The position numbers were made by a program, and so were the translations under genes. A DNA stretch of 64,000 bases from Pachyseris speciosa (lineage: Eukaryota > Cnidaria > Anthozoa > Scleractinia > Pachyseridae), in the NCBI GenBank assembly GCA_016490735.1, contig JAEMWC010000133.1, positions 273,501-337,500 of the forward strand, read 5' to 3'. Below the pieces are notes generated by a model, which was not told where the DNA came from, searched no databases, and saw only the letters and a list, made by a program, of their open reading frames with translations. Of this stretch, positions 1 through 9,612 are shown piece by piece. Within the stretch, counting starts at the first letter, position 1. Every line of letters starts with the position of its first letter.

Positions 1-171
1 ATAGAGGAGTTTATAGTGTCATTGCAGTAATATAACTACAGTCTTTGGCAACAAAACTAGACCATTATTTTAAGGTTTCCGCTGATGCATTGGCAGTTTT
101 AAGCTTTTTATAATAATGGTACAATAGCGTACAATGCTCTTTTAATATTCTGCATAGGAGTCAAAATATTG

Positions 172-736
172 ATGTAAAAGTTCAAAAATAAACATTGTTT
201 TAATTTAATGTCACTTAACAATTGGTTCATGTGCCAGCGTGCGTTCATCAAGGTATGAAGCACGCGGGAAGTTTGGAGAACACGAAAGATGCGTAAGAGT
301 TGCTCGAGGCGTAGCCGAGAGCAACTCTAGCTTCTTGAGTGCTCTCCAAACTTCCCAAGTGCTTTATATCTCAATGAACGCACAGCTGACGCATGAACCA
401 ATTGCTTTATAACATTTTCAATGCGGTTTAAATGGCGATTTTTGGCTTTTTGTTACCAGAGAGATCTTCCATTAAAGAAGAATCGCCATTTAAACCGGTC
501 AGGACACACAAGGAAGCTTTCAGCTAAAGGTAAGTGACCTTTTCTTTACAATATTTCGAATTTTTAGCCATAGACACTTTTGAAACCTGAATATAGCTCT
601 AAGATTATGGCCACGACGCGGTCATGATAGCAGGCGAACCGGCCAGAAGCACAACAAAGTAGACCAGTTATGGAACAACACAAACAAACACATAGTGGCA
701 TTAAATTTAAACAATGTTTATTTTTTAACTTTTACT
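172..736. repeat. nested inverted-repeat element (MITE-like)
   Basis: About 37 bases at 172-210 recur inverted at 697-736 with a few mismatches (core AACATTGTTTTAATTTAATG against CATTAAATTTAAACAATGTT). Inside lie two further foldbacks, at 219-404 and at 424-440/481-497 (CGGTTTAAATGGCGATT and its complement). No coding frame is seen. This is either one composite non-autonomous element or three nested ones; the target duplication is not resolved. Confidence 0.6.
219..404. repeat. foldback hairpin element
   Basis: The ends are perfect inverted copies of CAATTGGTTCATG. The arms continue with GCGTTCAT, GGGAAGTTTGGAGA and AGAGTTGCTC, each mirrored on the other side, and the loop carries GAGGCGTAGCCGAG. 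Loops with a similar GCGNAGCC core occur in foldbacks near 14720, 17583, 41365 and 60220, suggesting one foldback superfamily. Confidence 0.75.
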
Positions 737-1453
737 TTTACTTTTACCGGAACTTCAAGAAACTGATGTAGAAACACATGGCATGGCTGGGACTTTGTCT
801 GCAAAAAGCGTAAGTTTAAACATTTTTTTGACTAGTTTCCGCCCTCGCAACTTTATCGATCTTATGCTAGTGATTTCATAGCCTGAAATTGTCATAATGA
901 CTAATTTCCGGTGTCAGAATTAATCTCAAAATCGAGCGATAATTTACACAAATGAAATTCGCCAATGATTACCTGTGATCACGAAGGTTTGGTTGAAAAC
1001 GCTGCTAGACTTCGCTTAAATCGATGCAGATAATTCGAAAGCTAACTTTGCTGTCAGCAACAGCGAATTCTAAAAGATTTGGGTGACAACATTGACGCTT
1101 TAGACACAAAAATTCTCATCTCAGAGGTCACGTCTATTTCACGTCTATTTCACGTCTAATTGCAATGCAAATAACACGTATTCTTTGTCCTCCCTTTGAT
1201 AGAAACTGTAGGATCATAATGAGTCTAAATTTAAGTCTATAAACAAACGGAGGTATTGTTAAAGAAAGTTCTAAAACCCCTCAAATTTTCATGAGCCTGG
1301 TTCTCAAAAAATCGGCTAAATATATAACACATTAAAGAATAGGCTAGTTTCGAATTGTGGGAGAACAAAAGAGTAGAGTCGAGGTTCAGGGGAATAATTT
1401 GCATTTTCCTTTGGTTTTGACAAAAGAAAATACAAATCATTCTCCCTCCAACA
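737..1453. other. no recognised feature
   Basis: AT-rich sequence without a credible gene. Short open frames here look random. The segment 1454-1503 is a fragment of a dispersed repeat also found at 2420-2469 and 8350-8402. Confidence 0.5.
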
Positions 1454-1640
1454 AGGAAGAACAAAATGCAAGTAGAAGATTTTCGAGGTGACATCCTACA
1501 GTCAGGAAACTTCAACTATCAGGTTATATCAGACATTCGCTGTACATATTTCCGAATCGGAAACGCCTTATTTCACCTTTTGAAGCGATTTCTGTTATTA
1601 CAACAATTTAAAAACATGTTTTAAGCAATCTATTCACAGA

Positions 1641-1735
1641 GTCCCGGTGAGTCGCAGGAGAGCAGTTTCCCACGACCTCTGCGATACCGGTGCAGCCGGC
1701 TCTATCAACTGAGCTAACAATCCAACTGAGCAGTC
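1641..1735 (-). repeat. tRNA-derived SINE head fragment
   Basis: The minus strand reads TAGCTCAGTTGATAGAGC, a good tRNA A-box/D-arm, then GCACCGGTATCGCAGAGGTC, as in the tRNA-like heads of anthozoan SINEs. The B-box region is degenerate (GGGAAACTGC instead of GGGTTCGAATCC), so this is a decayed SINE head and not a tRNA gene. Confidence 0.55.
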
Positions 1736-1805
1736 ATGAGTTTGTTGGTCCGTAATATACCCCCGTGAGTGATAAGTATGTGAGAATGAATAAATTAAAA
1801 TCGTA

Positions 1806-2360
1806 TATTTGAACTGCGGATTAAAGAATGAATATGTGAATGATCATCCAGGGGCACCCAACGAGCCAAAGCAGCCAAAAGCTGTAGAAAGGCATTTTTA
1901 AGTACCTTATGGTGTTTGAAGTCTGTTTAAAGTGATGTTTTGGTTAGCTAAAAAACTTTGATCTGTTCGGATTCCCTAGCTGAAATGTTGATTGCCCGAG
2001 AATTTTAGGGAACAAAATCTTTCTTTGAGAAAATACTAGCTGAAATGAACTTTCTAGGGAACCTTGTTTTCTTTCCGAAAATGCTAGCTGACGTTTTTTA
2101 CTGCCAAAAACAGCACTAACGACTTCTCCGAAAACCTCAGGGGTTATGATTTCCACATTACGAATCTTTTAGGCCACGTTTTACTTACCAAATTCCGAGT
2201 GCACTCTTTAATCGCCGCCGAAAGTCCAAGGCGAACTACCCTCCACCGAACAGATATCTACCGAAACTTGTCGTTGGGTGATCATCGCAGTTATGAACAC
2301 TTAAGCAGTAATGAAAATAAAAAGCCTGAAAAAATTCAGGCTTGTATCAATTATGTCAGA
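1806..2360. repeat. MITE family F, split by another element
   Basis: GAACTGCGG...GAATGATCATC at 1811-1848 and CGCAGTTATGAACAC...AAGCCTGAAAAAATTCAGGCTT up to about 2343 are the two parts of a foldback family. A more complete copy lies at 42290-42480. The two parts are separated by the element at 1849-2278, whose 8-base target duplication TGATCATC flanks it. Removing that insert rejoins the family sequence. Confidence 0.65.
1849..2278 (-). mobile_element. non-autonomous TIR element E, copy 1 (nested)
   Basis: Begins CAGGGGCACCCAACGA and is a reverse-orientation copy of the roughly 446-base elements at 11493-11939 and 63017-63462. It is flanked by TGATCATC (1841-1848 and 2279-2286), an 8-base duplication typical of hAT-like integration. 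The right end lacks the terminal GCCCCTG. It is inserted into a family F MITE. No transposase is encoded. Confidence 0.75.
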
Positions 2361-2367
2361 TTCAGGT

Positions 2368-2530
2368 GAGCTGCTCAGCTAATCTGGCGTACTGATTTTA
2401 ATACGTTTTGCCTCGAAAACAAGGAAGAACAAAGTGCAAGTAGAAGATTTTCGAGGTGACATCCTCGTCCGGTGCCCCACCCCTTTGCACGTGCAGTTGA
2501 AACTAACAACAGGGATTTTTTCTTTTTTAT
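2368..2530 (+). repeat. dispersed repeat shared with 1.45, 8.35 and 13.5 kb
   Basis: The stretch AAGAACAAAGTGCAAGTAGA...TTTTCGAGGTGACATCC recurs at 1454-1503 and 8350-8402. The following CCCTTTGCACGTGCAG with a T-rich tract recurs at 13566-13600 and 16429-16463. It is the upstream part of the paralogous unit whose putative exon lies at 3165. Confidence 0.6.
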
Positions 2531-2661
2531 CAGTTTAATCAGACCACTCTCGTGGGGATCGTCTGTAAAAGGGCAACAAGGAGCCTGTTGAAATCACCTG
2601 ATCAAGGGATGTAGACAGAATTCTTGCATATGTAAACACATTAAAGAACTCAGCTGCACCG

Positions 2662-3061
2662 CCCGGGGGGGGGGGGGGAGGGGATTCGCATATGAAAGGG
2701 GCGGGGATGCTCGTCGGAAATTTTGAATTAAACCCCTAAAGGAGACCGATCTGGGCGTGGCCCAAGCTTTTTTTGACCCCTAAAAGAGACCATGTTTAAA
2801 CACAGACAAATGAAAACTACAGTGACTTTTAATGATGGCAAAGACATTATCATCTAATACTTTTACCCATCAGTAGTTTTTAAAAGCATCGTCATAAATC
2901 TTCAGTTCATCATATTCGTGCAACCCTAAACGAGACCTTCACGGCTGAATATAATGGCGTTTTGCCCAGAACACTCTAAGTGAGACCAAAATCCGAAATT
3001 TACTCCCCTAAGCGAGACGACGAGCATCCCCGCCCCTTTCATATGCGAGTCCTCCCCCGGG
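2662..3061. mobile_element. TIR element family A with internal iterons
   Basis: A 400-base element with termini CCCGGGGG/CCCCCGGG. Inner TIRs match over about 45 bases (CGCATATGAAAGGGGCGGGG...GATGCTCGTCG). It is flanked by a perfect 8-base duplication CTGCACCG (2654-2661 and 3062-3069). Paralogous units at 14130 and 16993 keep the unoccupied site CTGCACAG, which confirms the boundaries. Inside, the motif CCCTAAANGAGACC occurs at least five times, all in the same orientation. No transposase is present, so it is non-autonomous; the 8-base duplication suggests hAT-type or related machinery. Confidence 0.85.
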
Positions 3062-3164
3062 CTGCACCGTCACGGATCGAACGAAGCTGGCCACTTGGGC
3101 GTAAACGAATCCGGTTGGTAATACAAAATGCAAAATTTGAGAGGAATCCCATTCAAAAACTAAC

Positions 3165-3351
3165 ATGATTTTAAAATTTTTCTTCGGTTTATGCGCTGTG
3201 ACTAAGGTGCTCGTTCTCATATTTTCAGAATTGGTGCAAACGGAAGCGGGATATTCACTTCTCAGTATAGTATGTTTGGTCCACTCTTGAGCCTAATGCC
3301 GAGTTTGCAGTATGTTGATGGGGATATGCGTTGGGTTGACTTCCAAAGTTG
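3165..3351 (+). pseudogene. decayed paralogue of the putative exon at 14236/17099
   Basis: The reading frame beginning ATGATTTTAAAATTTTTC is clearly homologous to the two copies in the tandem duplication (shared VLVLIFSEL and EAGYSL). It ends in a stop at 3288-3290 after a small indel near VHS. The conserved splice donor GGTGAGT follows at 3351. The upstream TATA-like element is degraded compared with 14091. Insertion of the family A element into its 5' region probably accompanied loss of function. Confidence 0.5.
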
Positions 3352-3445
3352 GTGAGTAAGTGCGCGTGACGGAACGCCTTGCAGTAAATGGTAAGCGCCA
3401 ATCTCATCCGGTTGGTCGGTAAATTCGGAAAATCGCTCACCATTA

Positions 3446-3563
3446 GGCCCGTTTCAAACGTCAAACTACTCATGTGCCGAATCTAATGCAAATGAGCGAA
3501 AACAATAGATTTTTCTCATTTGCATTGAGAAGTTCATGAGAAGTTCGACGTTTGAAACGGGCC
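3446..3563. mobile_element. short PIF/Harbinger-type MITE
   Basis: Termini GGCCCGTTTCAAACGTC and its inverse enclose 118 bases that fold almost completely on themselves. TTA flanks both sides (3443-3445, 3564-3566), the 3-base TWA duplication typical of PIF/Harbinger. The copy at 9335-9612 has the same termini. Confidence 0.7.
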
Positions 3564-3989
3564 TTATTCAACAGTCATTCCATCCGGATTTTTCTGACAA
3601 ACGTAAGCACCCACAATCTCGCAATGAAATGAAATTCAACAGCAGAGTAACGGAACAAACCTATCTCGATACATTTTGTAATTGTTCGTAAAATAACACG
3701 AGCAATACACGGCAACAGAATACGAAACATAGCATTTCACTGGACCTCCGTAGTCACCCCAGCCTTTCTACATAAGGCGATAAAAAGTCAGTCAAGTCGC
3801 TCATCTGTTTACCATCTAAGCTCCTCTAACTGGGGGGTATTGAATTGCAGTTCATAACATTACCTTTTACCACCGTTCCTCTGCATGTGCTTTACCCGCA
3901 GCACTTCTCTTTCTAATGGAAACTGCTAGTTTATTTATACAACGTCGTTGTTGCTCCGCGTGCACGTACGGTAGGAGTTCTGGAGAATC

Positions 3990-3998
3990 AGTCGTATA

Positions 3999-4050
<52 letters not shown>

Positions 4051-4440
4051 TATCACATTTATATTGCGCATTACAACGCTGGCTGGGGGACTTTGCCAGA
4101 CTGCTTATAACGCAGTTTACAGTTATGAGTGCCCCCGTAATGTCAATATCAAATTAAGACAGATACCAGGGGTGGTCACTGCCAGAGTTTTGTTACGTCC
4201 CTAGTGGTTCTTTTACGTCCCACAGAATCAGAGAGTTATGAAGAGTTGTGAGACGGGGCCTACGGTTTATCGTCCTTATCCGAGAAGACTAGAAAGTCTA
4301 ACCGTTTGTAGATGTCATTAGAAAGGCAGCACTTTCTCCTCAATTATTTAAAGACCCTGAATGTTGGTCCGGCCGGGATTTGAACCCGCGACCTCCCGCA
4401 CGTTAGTCCGGTGCTCTACCACAGAGCTCTGTCACATGAG
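3990..4440 (-). repeat. tRNA-derived SINE with (TTA)n tail
   Basis: On the minus strand the head carries GCTCTGTGGTAGAGCA (A box) and GGGTTCAAATCCC (B box) near 4436-4372. The body follows (TCTTCTCGGATAAGGACGAT region). The 3' end has an ATATAAATGTGATATA signature and a long TTA microsatellite at 3995-4051. The same body is found as a fragment at 23505-23612. Confidence 0.75.
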
Positions 4441-4620
4441 CTTGTACATCAATATAAATGATAAGGTCAACTGCGAATTCACACTTCTTGTCGAGTGTAT
4501 TCAATAGAACTTTCCACGGTACAATACTGTACAATAGTCTCTTAACCTTTAATTTATTTTCACTACTGCTTAAGTAGTGTTCATAACTGCGATGATCAGT
4601 CACATATTTAGTCTTTTAAC
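4440..4620 (-). repeat. family F MITE fragment
   Basis: The minus strand contains GATCATCGCAGTTATGAACAC followed by CTTAAG, matching the family F element at 2279-2320. It abuts the SINE head. The rest is degenerate and no coding potential is seen. Confidence 0.45.
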
Positions 4621-4666
4621 CGTTTGAATTTAGAAACAAAAATTGCTTAGAAGTGCTAATTACCGT

Positions 4667-5071
4667 CCGGGGGGGGGAGTACTGCCTTATATGGGCTATA
4701 TAGGTATGTGCGGCCCCAAAGGGTATGGTTTTTTAGCCGTTTTGGTCTGAAATAGGGCTTCAATTTTGACCATTTTGGTCTGAAATAGGATATGGTTTGG
4801 GCACTCTTGAATTCGGTATAATTTTTAGAAGAAGCTACTTCTTCATCTTTAGCCGATAAGACCATCAACAAAAGCCCTTCTTTTTTGTCTTTTAATTATG
4901 TTTACGCCAACTGTGTACGTGAAATAGGTCTGAAATAGGATATCAAATTTTTGGTCAGGTCTGAAATAGGGTAGGAAAAATCGCAGATTTCGGTCTGAAA
5001 TAGAGTAAGGGTTTCAGGAAGCGGGCCGCACACCCCCACCCAATTTTTCTGGGAGTACCCCCCTCCTCCGG
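4667..5071 (-). mobile_element. TIR element family B with internal iterons, copy 1
   Basis: Termini CCGGGGGGGGGAGTAC and GTACCCCCCTCCTCCGG. Flanks AATTACCG and AATTACTG suggest a target duplication of 6-9 bases. On the minus strand the motif ACCCTATTTCAGACC or close variants is repeated about six times in one direction, near both ends. Copies at 13667-14005 and 16529-16868 lie in the opposite orientation. Non-autonomous. Confidence 0.75.
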
Positions 5072-5247
5072 CAATTACTGTCATATCCGTGTTCTTTATG
5101 CTACTCTTATTTTGCCCTGAGAAAGAATTCTCGCTGATTTTAAGGCTCATTTGCTATTCGAGAACGTTTCCAGTAGACGTATTCGTGGTATCGAAAGCTA
5201 TTAATGCTTATTGCTTTATTACGTATCACACATTCAGAAAATACATG
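5072..5247. other. flank of the Penelope-like dimer
   Basis: Unique-looking sequence between the family B element and the left arm of the inverted repeat. No gene is recognised. Confidence 0.4.
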
Positions 5248-5395
5248 AAATACAGAATCGCCAGGTCAAAGTGTCCGGAAATAGGGGTGTCCGGGAAATA
5301 GGGAAACATACTGTATTTATATTCACCGGAATCATGACGTGAAATAGTTACGTGATGTGTCAAAGCTACAAGAAAATATCCACAAGGCAACTAAA

Positions 5396-5910
5396 ATGAT
5401 ATAAGTTAATGATACAGAATAAGAGTAAGAATAAAGCCAGAGAGACTGAACATTACATTTCATCACGTTTGTTAAGGCCTGTGGGTTCTAAAATGTTTTA
5501 CCTAATGGAATAAGAAATGCCTCGCGATCCTTTCTAATCGAATCACGTTTGGTATACAATTGTTCGAGTGGTATCAGGATCATATGATATGATCACTGGT
5601 AAGGAAGTGTTCGGAGACGGCAGTGGGATTATAATTTGAAGGCTTAATATAATAGGCCGCCTGTGGTCATTAAAGCGGTCTTTTAGGCGACCCTTGGTTT
5701 ACCCGATATTACATTTAGTACATTGGATCATATAAATTACATTGCAAGTATCGCAAAAGATGTGCGATTTGATTTTATAGGTTTTCAGTTCTAGTATGTA
5801 TTATAAAATATGTATTTATCTAGGCCGTGTTCTATATAAGGACACGTGGTATCGTACAGCATTATCGTTGGCGGTCCTTTGCTTATTACTTTCACTTTAC
5901 TGTATTTTTT
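5396..5910 (-). pseudogene. Penelope-like GIY-YIG endonuclease region (left arm)
   Basis: Inverted duplicate of the right-arm coding sequence, read on the minus strand from about 5850 (TTCPYIEHGLDKYI) toward 5396. It carries the same stops as the right arm, so the disabling mutations largely predate formation of the pair or were copied with it. The minus-strand sequence inside the spacer next to it (6072-5852) differs from the right-hand spacer sequence and is not recognised. Confidence 0.7.
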
Positions 5911-6507
5911 GGACCGTAGGTCTTTACAGATCCGATATGCTGTGTATTTTTTAGCATGGTTTTGTCCATGCGTTTCAATGTTAAGATTGGTATTGGCCAA
6001 TCTACATTTTTCTTTGCGAGACGCCATCGTGACACTTGGATTCCTTGCTATCCGGGCTACGTGGTGTGGCAACGCGTGGATCGGATGGCAAGAGAGTCCA
6101 AGGTACGGAACTTGATATCGTGAACGGGTTCATTGTGCAATTTATTGGCGCTCGCATTGAGCTGGCGTCTTTTAAATCTGCTACACCATGCCGATGAGTC
6201 CCAATAAGGACGAAACAGCTGTCCATGGTTGCAGCCCTACTTTATCGAGTCTCGGTCGTGTTGGTGTCTCGCAAAGTCAACTTTTTTGACGTAGTATCAG
6301 CCTTCCTTGAAATAAATAGGTTTTGTGTCTCGAAAGACATTTTTTGTGTCCATAAGTGACAGGGCATTATATGATTCGATTGTCATGGACGTCAGACACG
6401 ATTCGATTCAAAGAGCACTTTTCGAAACCTTCATAAACGGTCACTAAAAAGCTAGGAAAATGGGCTAGGGGAAAAACACTTATCACAGTCTAAGAGAGCT
6501 GTATCAT

Positions 6508-6708
6508 TTAACTCTTGAGGGTGGGGGTGGGTGATTTCGAAAAAAAAACTCCTGCAAGCGCTTGACGGAAGAAAAAAAATTGCATGCAGCACAAACGTAA
6601 TAGAAAAAAATTACAGCACGAAGGAAAAAAAAAATATCCTGCTCACCATGTTGCTAGAAAAAAAACCTCGCTGACCAGAAATCAGTCCCCCCGCCTCAAG
6701 AGTTTAAT
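6508..6708. mobile_element. small G-rich TIR element with A-rich iterons (family G)
   Basis: Left end ACTCTTGAGGGTGGGGGTGGG and right end CCCCCCGCCTCAAGAGT form inverted repeats about 200 bases apart. The interior repeats a GAARAAAAAAATTRCA-type motif four times in the same orientation. It sits inside the Penelope spacer. The target duplication is unclear. Confidence 0.55.
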
Positions 6709-6779
6709 GGTCGGCCACTTATCTAACATTGCTCACATAATCCACAAACATTCCAACGTACTCTAGAACACAGTTAACG

Positions 6780-7300
6780 CAACCTGTCAGCACTAATAAC
6801 TCCAGGCAGCCTCCCGGCTCTTATCGCTGCCAGAAGCATAACTGTACCACGTGTCCTTATATAGAACACGGCCTAGATAAATACATATTTTATAATACAT
6901 ACTAGAACTGAAAACCTATAAAATCAAATCGCACATCTCTTGCGATACTTGCAATGTAATTTATATGATCCAATGTACTAAATGTAATATCGGGTAAACC
7001 AAGGGTCGCCTAAAAGACCGCTTTAATGACCACAGGCGGCCTATTATATTAACCCTTCAAGTTATAATCCCACTGGGGTCTCCGAACACTTCCTTACCAG
7101 TGATCATATCATATGATCCTGATACCACTCGAACAATTGTATACCAAACGTGATTCGATTAGAAAGGATCGCGAGGCATTTCTTATTCCATTAGGTAAAA
7201 CATTTTAGAACCCACAGGCCTTAACAAACGTGATGAAATGTAATGTTCAGTCTCTCTGGCTTTATTCTTACTCTTATTCTGTATCATTAACTTATATCAT
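6780..7300 (+). pseudogene. Penelope-like GIY-YIG endonuclease region (right arm)
   Basis: Frame-shifted translation gives, in order: a Cys-rich linker (GSYRCQKHNCTTCPYIEHG); the GIY-YIG segment (CNVIYMIQCTKCNIG, with a stop where the second YIG block should continue); RLKDRFNDHRRP; SEHFLTSDH; then IPLEQLYTKRDSIRKDREAF; and finally LEPTGLNKRDE. This order is the conserved C-terminus of endonuclease-bearing Penelope-like elements. At least three frame changes and several stops show it is dead. The catalytic Arg-containing helix (RLKDRF) and the later Glu (REAF) remain recognisable. Confidence 0.8.
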
Positions 7301-7448
7301 TTTAGTTGCCTTGTGGATATTTTCTTGTAGCTTTGACACATCACGTAGCTATTTCACGTCATGATTCCGGTGAATATAAATACAGTATGTTTCCCTATTT
7401 CCCGGACACCCCTATTTCCGGACACTTTGACCTGGCGATTCTGTATTT

Positions 7449-8325
7449 CGTTGTTGTAAAAACGAAAACAACGAACGAACTCGAACTCAAATCCAAACTC
7501 AATGATTCGCAATTCCCGTTCCTAATTCCGGACACCTAACGATAGCTTGCAAACTATAGGTATTTTAAAAGGAAATTCATGGAATAGCCGTTGAAAACAA
7601 AGTCTTTTTGTGATTAATTTATCATTTTGACTGTAAACTGAAATCAAAATTGGCCATGGTGGTTAAATTGCTGAATAATAACTGGACGAGTTTGTCAATA
7701 CATTCACGTCCCATGAGAATCTTGCGAACTCCGCCATTTGCTGTCTGATGACTTCTTCGCTAAAATGAAAGAAAATACTTTAAAATTCGAACAGAGTGAA
7801 AGTTTTTAAAGGAAAGTTTCTTTATGTGACTTTCGTATGATGTATTTTGCCATGATCGAGAAGAATATTACAAAGAAAAATTAAGGGAGCATTTATGTCG
7901 TGTCCGGAGTTAGGGCACCCAATTTGGCGTCGTCTCTCCGCAATTACAAAGAAACCAAAGAGTTTCAAGTGATCATCTTCACAGTAGTGGAAGCTACATT
8001 GTGGCTAAATTTAAGTTCGTTAGTGCTGTTTTAAGGTAAGATATTAAAGGGTTGCAAAAAATGTCTGGAAATAGGGCAACTAACTGTACCATGTTAACTC
8101 GCGTTTTCCTTCAATAAACCCGAGGAAAGCTGGTGTTGGCCAGCCGAAATCTCGAATTTACGCCTTTACACGTTGTTTGACCAGTCCTTGCAGTGTTTTC
8201 TTATATTTTATTATATTCTGACTGGTCACGATCTACCTTTGATCCAACGTAGAGCAAGTTTGATCATTCACGGGTTTTGTAGTGGTTTTCATAACCTTAA
8301 AAAACCAGGAGAGCTGTTGAGCTAG
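7449..8325. other. no recognised gene
   Basis: AT-rich sequence with scattered short repeats, including several copies of TCCGGA(A/C)-N-TAGGG-like motifs also found at the outer ends of the Penelope dimer (near 7898 and 8070). No coding region or RNA gene is seen. Confidence 0.45.
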
Positions 8326-8460
8326 TCTGGAATATTGGTTTACTTTACCCCTAAAACAAAGAAGAACAAAGTGTTAGTAGAGACTAGATTTTCGAGGTGA
8401 CGTCTTTGTCCGGTGTATCACCCCTTTGCTAGCCTACAACGCAGTCGTTTTAAGGTGAAA
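8326..8460 (+). repeat. dispersed repeat, third copy
   Basis: GAGCTGTTGAGCTAGTCTGG...AAGAAGAACAAAGTG...TTTTCGAGGTGACGTC...CACCCCTTTG parallels 2368-2485 at moderate divergence. It joins here to an inverted copy of the palindrome-bearing repeat of the tandem duplication. Confidence 0.55.
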
Positions 8461-8464
8461 TCCG

Positions 8465-9035
8465 AGTCCAACACGTTCCAAAACCTTGGGGGATATTCCA
8501 AAGTTAACAGAAATCGGCTGAAATGGCAAACACGTGTTGAATTTTTGACGGAATTGTAATTTTCGGCGGTGTGTATTTCGAGGAAAGTGGATTATTTGTC
8601 CAGCAAAAGTGTCCTTTCAGCTAGGAAAACCACTTTCTCCCATTTCTTTGATGAAACAAATTTTCAAAGTATGTCTAAAATTCACTTAACATTTCCCCGA
8701 TCAAAGTTTAGTCGAAGATCATATTATATCGGCCATTCGCCCGTGACGCTATAAATAATTTTCGAAACCATTGTCAAGGTTGGCTTCAGAAATTTCCGAA
8801 ACCACTGTTCGACCATTAATTTATAAAAGAAGGCAATAAGCCTGGTTTCAGAAATTTCCGAAACCACTGTTCGACCATTAATATAAAAAAGGAGGCAATT
8901 AGCCTGGTTTCAGAAATTTCCGAAACCACTTCTGTTGACCACTGGGATAAAGAATAGGAGGAATTAGCCCATTAGCTTAAACTGTTATTGTTTTGGTAAA
9001 TTTTGAAACCAGTTCATTCACGGATGGTATCGGAA
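8465..9035 (-). repeat. inverted diverged copy of palindrome-bearing repeat
   Basis: AACACGTTCCAAAACCTTGG...GATATTCCAAAGTT at 8479 is the reverse complement of 13501-13537. Further on, three tandem units of about 62 bases (8782-8965) each contain a dyad of the type GGTTTC-N-GAAATTTC-N-GAAACC followed by ACTGTTCGACCATTAAT or a variant. The family is unclassified. Confidence 0.6.
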
Positions 9036-9334
9036 ATCCTGAAACGAGTTGCATGTCATAGCTGAATGCCCGAAGACACTGAAGCCATTAACCACTGGAG
9101 TCAGAAAATTCAGAAACCAATCATGCCACGATGAATGTTACTGGTTTCAATGCTTACGTTTAAGGATATTTGAAGTAACGTTTACCGAGCGTGCGCTACT
9201 AGTGTCGGTCCCCAACTCGTTTCAACGAAAAACATCTAAAAACTCTATAGAAAAGAAACAAAAAAGCGATTTTCGATCCCATCGGGAACCGTATCATCTT
9301 CTGGGATTTTGCTGTTCAGTTTTAATGACGTTTA

Positions 9335-9612
9335 GGCCCAGTTCAAACGTCGAACTTTTTATGCGCCGAATCAAATGCCTATTTAGGTCGACCCAAATAA
9401 ATTAAAATTCGACGTTGATTCAGAGCTGGAATTAAATGCGTCGAATTAAATGTGACTCTTGGTGTTTTTCCGAAAATACCTTGAGCATTAGATTCAGCAC
9501 ATGAGAAGTTCGACGTTTGAATCAATTAAATACGACAATTTGATTTGGGTCGACCCAACTATTAAATTCGACCGAGCCGGGCGCATGAAAAGTTCAACGT
9601 TTAAATCGGGCC
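9335..9612. mobile_element. PIF/Harbinger-type MITE
   Basis: Ends GGCCCAGTTCAAACGTCGAA and TTCAACGTTTAAATCGGGCC are inverted repeats related to those at 3446-3563. Flanks are TTA and TAA. The interior holds repeated GGTCGACCCAA and AATTCGACG motifs. Confidence 0.65.

Larger units (their letters stand above)
5248..7448. mobile_element. Penelope-like element, head-to-head inverted dimer
   Basis: Two arms of 604 bases each (5248-5851 and 6845-7448) are inverted copies with only scattered substitutions and no net indel. They are separated by a 993-base spacer. The arms encode the C-terminal end of a Penelope-like retroelement protein, including a GIY-YIG endonuclease, reading outward from the centre in both arms. 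The spacer continues the coding sequence upstream on the right side (RCQKHNCTTCPYIEHG) and contains a small MITE at 6508-6708. Paired partial copies in inverted or tandem orientation are a known habit of Penelope elements. The outer ends contain GTGTCCGGAAATAGG-type repeats. Confidence 0.8.

Noticed and set aside
1641..1735. tRNA gene
   Set aside because: The D-arm and A box are good but the T-arm/B box is degenerate and no acceptor stem forms; a SINE head fits better.
4370..4440. tRNA gene on the minus strand
   Set aside because: A and B boxes are present, but the sequence continues into a SINE body with a (TTA)n tail.
5846..6115. 89-codon hydrophobic frame in the Penelope spacer
   Set aside because: It is antisense to Penelope coding sequence at its start and has no further support.
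8782..8965. CRISPR array
   Set aside because: The repeats are short tandem units without unique spacers, and the sequence is eukaryotic.
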